Assembly (NCBI RefSeq): GCF_000754095.2
Contig: NZ_JQSG02000001.1
Location: forward strand, 729,140-793,139
Origin: Acidihalobacter prosperus
Lineage (GTDB): Bacteria; Pseudomonadota; Gammaproteobacteria; DSM-5130; Acidihalobacteraceae
Direction of reading: 5' to 3'
DNA: 64,000 nucleotides
Both the position numbers and the translations under genes were made by a program. The notes under the pieces were generated by a model that had not been told where the DNA came from, did not search any database, and saw only the letters and a program-made list of their open reading frames with translations. Positions within the stretch are counted from its first letter, which is position 1. Each line of letters opens with the position of its first letter. Shown piece after piece: positions 28,638 through 35,842 of the stretch.

Positions 28638-29561
28638 TCAGCCACCATGCTCGAGTTCCTCCAGCCGAGCCTTGCCGGATTTATCGCCCGGGGCCTCCTC
28701 GCGCGCGCCGCGCGCCTCCATGTTTTCCATGCGCTCATGCAGGTATTCGCCGACGATATTGAACGACAACGACAGCGCCAGGATGAACACGCCGGGGATC
28801 AGCACCGTCCAGGGCGCCACCGTGAAGTAGTTCTGATTGTCGTGGATGATGTTGCCCCAGCTTGGGGTGGGCGGCTGCACACCCACGCCGAGGAAAGACA
28901 GTGCGGCCGACATCTGCACGGTGGTGGCGATGCCCAGCGTCTCCCAGACCAGCATGATCGGCGCCAGATGCATCAGCAGATGGCGCGTGAACAGGTACCA
29001 GCGTCCGGCGCCTAGCATTCTCGCCGCCGTCATGTAATTGCGCTCCTTGATCGAGAGCGTCTTGGTATAGGCCACGCGCGCGATCCAGGTCCAGTTCGCC
29101 AGCGCGATGATCAGCGCCGCGTTCCACAAGCTCGGGCCGATCACCGAAGCGATGGCGATGGCGAGAATCAGGGCCGGGAAGGCCAGCATCAGATCGACGA
29201 AACGCATCACGGCCGCCTGCGCCCTGCCCTCCAGCATGCCGGCCAGGCCGCCGATCAGCGCGCCGATCAGCACGGCGATGGTATTCGACACGATACCCAC
29301 CAGCAGGGTGGCCTGCGCGCCGTAGAGCACGCGCGAAAGCAGGCTACGCCCGAGGTTGTCGGTACCGAACCAATGCGACCAGGACGGCGCCTGCGGCAGG
29401 CCGTCGACGCTCAGGCCGTTTGCCAGCTGCGCATCCGGCGAATAAGGCGCCAGCACCGGCGCCAGCACCGCGCCCAGCACGATGAGCACGATCACGGCCA
29501 AACTCAGCATCAAGCCGAACCGACGGGCGTGTCCGCCCAAACGCCACCGATTTTTCAGCAT
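28638..29561 (-). CDS. ABC transporter permease, DppC/OppC type
   Basis: This 307-residue permease has an N-terminal membrane segment, then WFGTDNLGRSLLSRVLYGAQ (the DppC hallmark, about 64-83) and an EAA-like loop NYMTAARMLGAGRWYLFTRHLL. The C-terminal tail is charged (ENMEARGAREEAPG) and longer than usual. It overlaps the upstream ATPase gene by 7 bases. Confidence 0.93.
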   Translation of the reverse strand: MLKNRWRLGGHARRFGLMLSLAVIVLIVLGAVLAPVLAPYSPDAQLANGLSVDGLPQAPSWSHWFGTDNLGRSLLSRVLYGAQATLLVGIVSNTIAVLIGALIGGLAGMLEGRAQAAVMRFVDLMLAFPALILAIAIASVIGPSLWNAALIIALANWTWIARVAYTKTLSIKERNYMTAARMLGAGRWYLFTRHLLMHLAPIMLVWETLGIATTVQMSAALSFLGVGVQPPTPSWGNIIHDNQNYFTVAPWTVLIPGVFILALSLSFNIVGEYLHERMENMEARGAREEAPGDKSGKARLEELEHGG

Positions 29562-30400
29562 CCGCTCGCCCCCCCAGCCACGGCAGGACGCGGCTCGCGC
29601 CCGGGCAACCGCGGCACCGCGGCGATGAGCTGTCGCGTGTATTCACTGCGCGGCGAGCGATACAGCTCCGCCGCCGGCCCGATCTCGACCAGCTGGCCGC
29701 TGGCCATCACCGCCACACGGTCAGCGATCGCCCCGACCACCGCCAGGTTGTGACCGATGAAAACGATGGTCAGGTCCAACTCCCGCCGCAAACGCGCCAG
29801 CAGACCCAGCACGTTCGCCTGCACGGAAACGTCCAGCGACGACAAGGCCTCGTCGAGCACGAGCAGATCGGGGTTGATGGCGATCGCGCGCGCGATCGCG
29901 GCACGCTGAACCTGGCCGCCGGACAAACCGCCAGGGCGACGCGCGGCAAAACTCGGGTTGAGCCCCACCAGCCCCAGAAAGTCGTGCGCGCCGCGCCCAA
30001 GAGGGTCGGTCGATGCGCCGTACTTGAGCATGAGCGCCTCCTCGATGGAGCGGCGCAACGACCACAACGGATCGAACGAGGAAAATGGATCCTGGAACAC
30101 CAGGCCGACATGGCCAGCAACGTCCCGCGGATGCGGTGCAACCACCGCCCGCCGAGGTGCGTCGCCCGGTTCGCGCAACCACAACCGCACCTCGCCTGCG
30201 CTCGCGGCGAGCTGGCCGGTCATGATCTGCGCCAGCGTGGACTTGCCGCTGCCGGAGCCGCCCACCAGTCCCAGACATTCGCCTGCCTGCACCGTCAGGC
30301 TGACGCCGTCGACGGCCAGGGTTTGCCGACGCTTACGCCCCCAGCCGCTGCGGTAGGTCAACGAAACGTCGCGCAATGCAATGACCTTGTCGCCACTCAT
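29555..30400 (-). CDS. ABC transporter ATPase, DppF/OppF type
   Basis: This 281-residue ATPase has Walker A GLVGGSGSGKSTLAQ (about 45-59), the Q-loop in VGLVFQDPFSSFDP, the signature LSGGQVQRAAIARAIA, Walker B LLVLDEALSSLD, and the H-loop IGHN. Its start overlaps the stop of the DppD-type gene (ATGA), so the two ATPases are made together. It energises uptake by the binding-protein-dependent importer. Confidence 0.94.
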   Translation of the reverse strand: MSGDKVIALRDVSLTYRSGWGRKRRQTLAVDGVSLTVQAGECLGLVGGSGSGKSTLAQIMTGQLAASAGEVRLWLREPGDAPRRAVVAPHPRDVAGHVGLVFQDPFSSFDPLWSLRRSIEEALMLKYGASTDPLGRGAHDFLGLVGLNPSFAARRPGGLSGGQVQRAAIARAIAINPDLLVLDEALSSLDVSVQANVLGLLARLRRELDLTIVFIGHNLAVVGAIADRVAVMASGQLVEIGPAAELYRSPRSEYTRQLIAAVPRLPGREPRPAVAGGASGC

Positions 30401-31428
30401 AGGCGGACCTCCGAATCGTCGACTCCGCTCGCGAAGGACATCTCCCGACCAACCGAGCGGTTCAGCGGATACCAGCAGGCCGTATCGTGCCGCCCGTTGC
30501 CTTGCAACGGCGGGCGTTCGACGCGGCAGCGTGCGTCCGCATGGCCACAGCGCGGCGCGAACACGCAACCCGGGCCCCGCCGGCCAGGATCGGGCACCTC
30601 CCCGGGGATCGTGCGCGGCAGCGTCTCGTCTCCCAGCGTCACGATGGCATCGCACAAAGCAGCCGTGTACGGGTGTCCCGGCCGGCAGGTCACCGATTCC
30701 GCAGGCCCGCACTCGAGCACCTGGCCGCCATACAGCACGTAAACCTTTTCCGCCATTTCCGCGATCAGCGCGATGTCATGCGATACCAGGACCACGCCCT
30801 TGCCGGCCTCGCGCGCGATTTCCGTCAGCGTCTCCACGACCTGGCGCTGGGCCAGCACGTCCAGCGCCGTGGTCGCCTCGTCGCAGAACAGGTATTCCGG
30901 ATCGCTCAGCAGTGCCATTGCGATCAGGGCGCGCTGGCGCATGCCGCCCGACAGTTGGTGCGGGTATTTGGGTAGCACGTCGTCGATCTCAGGCAGACCT
31001 GCCGCCCGAAAGCATGCCGCAATACGCGATGTGTCGCCCGCCGCCTTGGAACTGCGCAGCGTTTCCCTCGCCATCGATCCGATCTTGCGCACCGGCGTCA
31101 GCGAGGACAAGGGATCCTGCGGCACGTAGCCGAGCACGCGCCCTCGCAAGGCCTCGCGCGCGGACCCCCCGCCGGCATCCAGCGAGTAGCGGCGCCCGGC
31201 GAGTTCGAGCGTGCCGGACGTCACCTTCAATCCCGGTGGCAAAAGGCCCAGCATCGCCTTGAGCAACACGCTTTTGCCCGATCCACTCTCGCCGATGATG
31301 CCCACGCGCTCGCCTCGATCCAGAGCAAAGCGCACGCCATCGAGCACGGCATCACCCGCGGCATTGGTCACCGTCAGGCCGCTCGCCGTCAAGCCAAGCC
31401 GGATATCCCCTTCGGTTCTCGCCCTCAT
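30397..31428 (-). CDS. ABC transporter ATPase, DppD/OppD type
   Basis: This protein of about 343 residues has Walker A GIIGESGSGKSVLLKAM, signature HQLSGGMRQRALIAMALL, Walker B YLFCDEATTALD, and a C-terminal oligopeptide-transporter extension with CVFAPRCGHADARC, whose cysteines are typical of DppD/DppF-type ATPases. The ATG at 31428 is preferred; a GTG at 31446 is also in frame. It follows an intrinsic terminator that separates it from the binding-protein gene. Confidence 0.93.
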   Translation of the reverse strand: MRARTEGDIRLGLTASGLTVTNAAGDAVLDGVRFALDRGERVGIIGESGSGKSVLLKAMLGLLPPGLKVTSGTLELAGRRYSLDAGGGSAREALRGRVLGYVPQDPLSSLTPVRKIGSMARETLRSSKAAGDTSRIAACFRAAGLPEIDDVLPKYPHQLSGGMRQRALIAMALLSDPEYLFCDEATTALDVLAQRQVVETLTEIAREAGKGVVLVSHDIALIAEMAEKVYVLYGGQVLECGPAESVTCRPGHPYTAALCDAIVTLGDETLPRTIPGEVPDPGRRGPGCVFAPRCGHADARCRVERPPLQGNGRHDTACWYPLNRSVGREMSFASGVDDSEVRL

Positions 31429-31497
31429 GACAATCCGCCGCTCCACTAACCGCCATCAAACCGTTGCGCGCTCGACCCCAGACAGGCCGCGCCACAG

Positions 31498-31533
31498 AAA
31501 AAATGGCCGGCGAGCGTCCAGCTCGCCGGCCAT
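31498..31533 (-). terminator. Strong intrinsic terminator inside the ABC transporter operon
   Basis: ATGGCCGGCGAGC and GCTCGCCGGCCAT form a 13-bp stem with a five-base loop, followed by six Ts on the minus strand, 14 bases after the binding-protein stop. It probably lets the binding protein be made in excess over the membrane parts. Confidence 0.9.
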
Positions 31534-31547
31534 CGAACCCGTATACG

Positions 31548-33200
31548 TCAACCCTGGGCCTTGACGCTGAACATCCGCGAATAAGTGAACGGATAAACCC
31601 CGGGGTCCGCAAACACGTTGCCCGGCCGGCCCTCGATATTCTTGCTGTGCATGGTGTAGTCGACCTGATTGAACACCGGCACCCAGGGGGCATCGTGCAT
31701 CACGTCGCTGAAGATTTCCCGATACAGCGCAAGACGCTTCTCGTGTTCGTCGGCTTTGTACATGCCGTCGGCCTCCGCCGCCAGCTTGTCGAGTTTCGGG
31801 TTCTTGTAAAACGCCCAGTTCCAGCCGCCCTTGACCGCACTGCCGCTGCCCAGGATGGGGCCGTAGAAATCCGAGGGATCCGGAAAATCGTCCACCCAGG
31901 CGAGACCGCCCGACCACACCATGGGTGCCTTCCCCGGCGTGCCGGCGATGGCGATCACCTGTGCTTGGCTGAGAATATGCAACTTGAGCTTGACCCCGAT
32001 CTTGGACAGCTGTGCCTGGATCGCCTGGGCGATGCGTGGGTTGGGATCGCTGTTCATGGCGTAAAGCTCGGTCTCGAAGCCGCCCGCATGTCCCGCCTCG
32101 GCCAGCAGTTTCATTGCCGCAGCCGGATCATAGGCATAGCCCTTGTACTTCGGATCGTAGCCAGGCATGCCCGGCGGCAGGATCTGATTGGCGGGTTTGC
32201 CGCGGCCGTTGATGGCCCGCACAATCGCCGGCTTGTCGATGGCCATGTTGATGGCCCGACGTACACGCACGTCGTCGAAGGGCTTGATCTGGGTATTCAT
32301 GGTGATGTAGCTGGTTTCGAGCGGGTGCCCCTCGACCAGCATGCCACGATATTTGGGGTTGTGCTTGACCAGCGCCAGCTGCGAACCAGGCACACCGTCG
32401 CCGAGCAGGTCGACTTCTCCGCGCAGCAGCTTGAAATAGGCCGTCAGGCTATCGATGCCGAGCGTGAAGCGCACCTCGTCGAGATAGGGAATGCCGGGGA
32501 TGAAATAATGTGGATTCTTCTCGAACACCACCTCGTTGCCCGGCTTCCACGAGGTCATGCGGAAGGGGCCTGAACCCATCGGATGATGCGCCACGTCCTT
32601 GCTGTGCTCGGCCACGGCCTTGGCAGAAACGATGCTGGCGAAATTCATCGCGAGCACCTGCAGGAACACCACATTGGGCTTGTCTATCTTGAATTGCACC
32701 GTTTGGGCGTCGAGCGCCTTCACGCCGGCCAGTTGCTTGGCCTTGCCATTGACGAAATCGTCATAGCCCGAAATCGGGCTGAAAAAGCTCTGCCCCGGGC
32801 TCGCCGTCGCGGGATCAACCACGCGATTGATCGAAAACACCACGTCCGCGGCGGTCAGCGCCGAACCGTCACCGAACTTGAGGCCCGGACGCAGCTTGAA
32901 GGTATATTCCGTACCGTCGTCGGACACATGGTAGCTTTCCGCCGCATCCAGGATCAGCTTGGTGGTACCCGGCTCGTAGGTCACCAACCGGCTGAACAGG
33001 GCGCGCATCATCGGCCAGTTCTGCCAGTTGTAACCGATCGCGGGATCCAGGGTGCCGGGATCGCTCTTGTAGGTCACCACCATGCGGCCACCGGGCTTGA
33101 TCTTCATGGTGGCGGCGAAGGCGGCCTCGGTCAAAGAGGCGCTCATCGTGGTCGCTGCTGCGGCCAAGCCCATGGCCTTGAGAAATTCTCTGCGCTGCAT
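31548..33200 (-). CDS. ABC transporter substrate-binding protein, DppA/SBP family 5
   Basis: This 550-residue precursor has a twin-arginine signal (QRREFLKAMGLAAAATTMSA; cleavage probably after AAFA). Family 5 features follow: GTLDPAIGYN, AESYHVSDDGTEYTFKLRPG, MGSGPFRMTSWKPGNEVVFE, and DDVRVRRAINMAIDKPAIV. It captures the ligand in the periplasm for the two permeases and two ATPases encoded next. It is first in the operon. Export by Tat means folding in the cytoplasm, plausible in an acidophile with an acidic periplasm, but that link is inference. The ligand cannot be read from sequence; the amidase genes downstream suggest an amide or short peptide-like compound. Confidence 0.92.
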   Translation of the reverse strand: MQRREFLKAMGLAAAATTMSASLTEAAFAATMKIKPGGRMVVTYKSDPGTLDPAIGYNWQNWPMMRALFSRLVTYEPGTTKLILDAAESYHVSDDGTEYTFKLRPGLKFGDGSALTAADVVFSINRVVDPATASPGQSFFSPISGYDDFVNGKAKQLAGVKALDAQTVQFKIDKPNVVFLQVLAMNFASIVSAKAVAEHSKDVAHHPMGSGPFRMTSWKPGNEVVFEKNPHYFIPGIPYLDEVRFTLGIDSLTAYFKLLRGEVDLLGDGVPGSQLALVKHNPKYRGMLVEGHPLETSYITMNTQIKPFDDVRVRRAINMAIDKPAIVRAINGRGKPANQILPPGMPGYDPKYKGYAYDPAAAMKLLAEAGHAGGFETELYAMNSDPNPRIAQAIQAQLSKIGVKLKLHILSQAQVIAIAGTPGKAPMVWSGGLAWVDDFPDPSDFYGPILGSGSAVKGGWNWAFYKNPKLDKLAAEADGMYKADEHEKRLALYREIFSDVMHDAPWVPVFNQVDYTMHSKNIEGRPGNVFADPGVYPFTYSRMFSVKAQG

Positions 33201-33433
33201 GCTTGTCTCCCATCGTTGATACGGCACGCGGGCACCAGATGCGAAAGTCATGCCAGCCATGGGCGCCCTGTCGAATGCGGCTTCGACCCACTCAATACGC
33301 CGATCATCAACGCTTATCAAGCACCTCTTTCGTGCTCAGCCCTGGCGAAACGCCCCATAATGGAGCAAATTCCGTCCGGAACGATTCCGCCTTGGTAGCC
33401 AAGCACACTTTTGGTGCGATTGCGACCCGCCAC

Positions 33434-33463
33434 TTAGCGTTAGCGCCGACGTACGCCTATACT
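33434..33463 (+). promoter_or_regulatory. Possible promoter of the small Q/A-rich gene
   Basis: A good -10 TATACT (33458-33463) with a weak -35 TTAGCG at 18-base spacing, about 35 bases before the ATG at 33498. Confidence 0.4.
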
Positions 33464-33497
33464 TGTGACCACACCCGTTCCGCCAGGTACCGCGACA

Positions 33498-33884
33498 ATG
33501 AACGTCAACGAGCTTTCCGCTTCGTTCTACCCGCAGATCAACCCGCAGGCCACGCCCGCACAGCAGGTTCAGAACCAGTTGCAGCAGATTCAGCAGTCGC
33601 TCGGCAACGGCAATCTCGCGGGCGCGCAGCAGTCCTATGCCGCGCTGCAGCAAACTTCTACCGCGCCGCAAGGTCAGGTCGGCAATAGCGTGGCCGGCAA
33701 TTCCGCCTTCGCGTCACTGGGACAGGCGCTGCAAAATGGCGACCTGACCGGCGCACGCGACGCACTGGCCGCTCTGCAACAAAACCGGCAGCAAACGCCA
33801 GCAAACGCCGTATCGGCACAGATCGTGACCGCCGGCACGCCTCCAGGCGCCGGCGGCAACAGCACCTTCCACGTGATCGCCTGA
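33498..33884 (+). CDS. Small Q/A/N-rich protein with two internal repeats, unknown function
   Basis: A 128-residue protein beginning MNVNELSASFYPQIN. It has no signal peptide or membrane segment and is low in charged residues. Two imperfect helical repeats are visible: SLGNGNLAGAQQSYAALQQ and SLGQALQNGDLTGARDALAALQQ, each of the pattern L-x-N/S-G-(N/D)-L-x-x-A-x-x-x-x-x-A-L-Q-Q. Similar repeats occur in uncharacterised proteobacterial proteins; I know of no function. A GTG at 33465 would extend it by 11 residues. It lies alone between a divergent transporter operon and the pet operon. Confidence 0.7.
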   Translation: MNVNELSASFYPQINPQATPAQQVQNQLQQIQQSLGNGNLAGAQQSYAALQQTSTAPQGQVGNSVAGNSAFASLGQALQNGDLTGARDALAALQQNRQQTPANAVSAQIVTAGTPPGAGGNSTFHVIA

Positions 33885-33955
33885 TAACGTAGCGACCGCC
33901 GGTCGAACCTGCTCGGGCCGGGCATGATCTCCAGCCGCTTCGGCTTGCATCAGTG

Positions 33956-33975
33956 CACTTGATGCATATCAAGTG
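33956..33975. promoter_or_regulatory. FNR/Anr-type binding site
   Basis: CACTTGAT-GCAT-ATCAAGTG contains an exact match to the FNR consensus TTGAT-N4-ATCAA with 8-bp perfect arms. It lies 240 bases before petA. It suggests oxygen or redox control of the pet operon or of an untranslated RNA in this interval. Confidence 0.65.
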
Positions 33976-34100
33976 AATCCGGGTGAGCGCGTGACGCCTT
34001 GCCGGCTACCCTCGTAGCATCCCCTCCTACCAACACGGCAAACGAGCAACACGCTCGTCGGACCCGGCGGCGGTTATCCAGGGCATGAAGAAGCACACGA

Positions 34101-34120
34101 ACCGCGTACATATACGCGGT
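34101..34120. repeat. Perfect 20-bp interrupted palindrome in the petA leader
   Basis: ACCGCGTA-CATA-TACGCGGT: two perfect 8-bp arms around a four-base loop, 95 bases before petA. It could be an operator or an RNA hairpin in the leader. Confidence 0.55.
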
Positions 34121-34215
34121 GACAGCAGACTTCGAAAGGGATACGCCGGGAAACGATCGGGAGGCTGGGATCACGTTCATCGTGCCCGGAAAGGGGGATC
34201 GCGAGGACTTGATCC

Positions 34216-34875
34216 ATGGCACGTAACGACGCCATCCCCGTCGTCATCGATTCGCTCAATCCTGAAGCAGTCGACCAGACCCGCCGCAGATTTCTCATCG
34301 CATCGGCCACCGTGGTCGGTGCGGTTGGCGTAGCCGCGTGGGCTCTACCCTTCATCGAATCGATGGAGCCTGACAAGGCAGTAACCGCCGCAGGTGTCCC
34401 TATCGATGTCGACATCAGCAAACTTGAACCCGGACAGCTCATCATCGTCGAGTGGCGGCAGCGCCCTATTTGGATACTGAATCGCCAGCAATGGATGCTC
34501 GATACCCTGGTCAAGAACAAGCCCAGACTCAAGGATCCCGAGTCTCTGGAACCGCAACAACCGACCAAGGCATACGTGAATGGAGTTTACCGTTCGCTCA
34601 AGAAACATGTCTTTGTTGCGGTAGCGATCTGCACCCACCTGCAGTGCTCGCCGAACTACGCGCCTAAACCGAAATCTGTTAACTCCTGGTGGCCAGGTGG
34701 ATTCCACTGCCCTTGCCATGGATCCATGTACGATTTCTCAGCACGCGTCTTCGACGGCTCACCAGCCCCGCTGAATATCCCCATCCCTCCGTATTTCTAT
34801 AAAACCGACACGCTGGTTCGCATCGGGGAAACCGAGGACGGGAAATATCAAAACTGGGTTCCTGCAATATGGTAA
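34216..34875 (+). CDS. petA: Ubiquinol-cytochrome c reductase iron-sulfur (Rieske) subunit
   Basis: This 219-residue Rieske protein has an N-terminal twin-arginine motif TRRRFLIASATVVGAVGVA that also serves as the membrane anchor. The cluster ligands are in CTHLQCSP (about 137-144) and CPCHGSMYDFS (about 165-175). It transfers electrons from quinol at the Qo site to cytochrome c1. An insert between the two boxes (APKPKSVNSWWPGG) is as in other proteobacterial Rieske proteins. GAGGA lies ahead of the ATG. First gene of petA-cytochrome c4-petB-petC. Confidence 0.96.
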   Translation: MARNDAIPVVIDSLNPEAVDQTRRRFLIASATVVGAVGVAAWALPFIESMEPDKAVTAAGVPIDVDISKLEPGQLIIVEWRQRPIWILNRQQWMLDTLVKNKPRLKDPESLEPQQPTKAYVNGVYRSLKKHVFVAVAICTHLQCSPNYAPKPKSVNSWWPGGFHCPCHGSMYDFSARVFDGSPAPLNIPIPPYFYKTDTLVRIGETEDGKYQNWVPAIW

Positions 34876-34936
34876 GCAGCCGAACTCAAGAACAATCCCG
34901 AATCGTGCCAGCCACAAAAACAACCGGGAAAAAGTT

Positions 34937-35770
34937 ATGAATATCAGCAAACGCGTTGCAAGAAAAATACTGACTGCAGCGGCCCCTTTACTCCTTGCAT
35001 CAGGTGCGCAAGCTGCGACGGCTCCCAGCTATCTGGGACAAATTCCCGGGGGGGATGTCGCACAAATCAAATCCATCGTTGCCAACACCTGCTCAGCCTG
35101 CCACGGCGCACATGGAAACAGCTTGATGGCGCAATATCCTAATCTTGCAGGCCAAAACCAGAGCTACCTCATTAAGCAACTGGAGAATTTCCATACAGGA
35201 GCCCGCACCAACCAGATCATGCAGGCCATGGTAGCGACAATCCCTCCAGCCAATTTTGCCGCCGATGTAAAAGACCTTGCGTATTATTTCTCACAGCAAA
35301 AATTGAACCCAAAGATCAATGCCAATGCGACCGATCCTAAAACCACACTCAAGGTTTTGACTCTGGGCGAGCACATTTATCGCTCAGGCATGCCTGCATC
35401 TGGCATACCTGCATGTATGGCCTGCCACGAGGCCGACGGCATGGGCAATGGCCCCATGGCCATCCCCAGATTGGCGGGACAACACGAACAATACGTTTTC
35501 ACTCAACTTGAGCAGTTCAGCGACGGTCAGCGCAGTAACGATCCACACAGCATGATGCGGATGATCGCGAGCAAACTCACCAAAAACCAGATGACGGCCG
35601 TAGCCTTTTACGTACAGTCTCTAAATCCTGGGTTGGTGCTTGGCGATGGACCTAAAAACTACGAACAAATGAAAACCCGAAGAAACCAAACCCCTCTGAT
35701 TGGTGTACCGGCCGATCAGGTGGCCAGCAAGAACGCCAAGCCCACACCCGCCAAGACGCCGCAACTCTGA
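34937..35770 (+). CDS. Diheme cytochrome c4
   Basis: This 277-residue periplasmic precursor has a Sec signal (ILTAAAPLLLASGAQA) and two c-type heme sites, CSACHGAHGNS (about 54) and CMACHEADGMG (about 160), in two repeated domains. Each domain ends with a Met ligand region and carries the c4 pattern YPNLAGQNQSYLIKQL / IPRLAGQHEQYVFTQL. Cytochrome c4 passes electrons between the bc1 complex and terminal oxidases or periplasmic carriers. Its position between petA and petB is unusual. In A. ferrooxidans the c4-type gene cycA flanks petABC instead. The gene is visibly richer in A/T codons than most of the window. Confidence 0.93.
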   Translation: MNISKRVARKILTAAAPLLLASGAQAATAPSYLGQIPGGDVAQIKSIVANTCSACHGAHGNSLMAQYPNLAGQNQSYLIKQLENFHTGARTNQIMQAMVATIPPANFAADVKDLAYYFSQQKLNPKINANATDPKTTLKVLTLGEHIYRSGMPASGIPACMACHEADGMGNGPMAIPRLAGQHEQYVFTQLEQFSDGQRSNDPHSMMRMIASKLTKNQMTAVAFYVQSLNPGLVLGDGPKNYEQMKTRRNQTPLIGVPADQVASKNAKPTPAKTPQL

Positions 35771-35842
35771 GCTGCATTATGCAACCCGAGCAGCAGCCAA
35801 TAACGGATCGCCTTGACAAACCGCAGCGTTGAGGAAAACCCA

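Larger units (their letters stand above)
33885..34215. other. Regulatory interval upstream of petA
   Basis: No convincing gene is seen in these 331 bases. They hold an FNR-type palindrome (33956-33975) overlapped by a second inverted repeat (TGCATCA/TGATGCA, 33946-33966), a small hairpin ACGAGC/GCTCGT (34042-34058), and a perfect palindrome at 34101-34120. The pet operon promoter is probably here, but I could not fix its -10 and -35. Confidence 0.6.

Noticed and set aside
34085-34333. 82-codon frame ahead of petA
   Set aside because: It runs into petA in another frame, is Arg/Ser/Gly-rich, and lacks a ribosome site; the interval reads better as regulatory.
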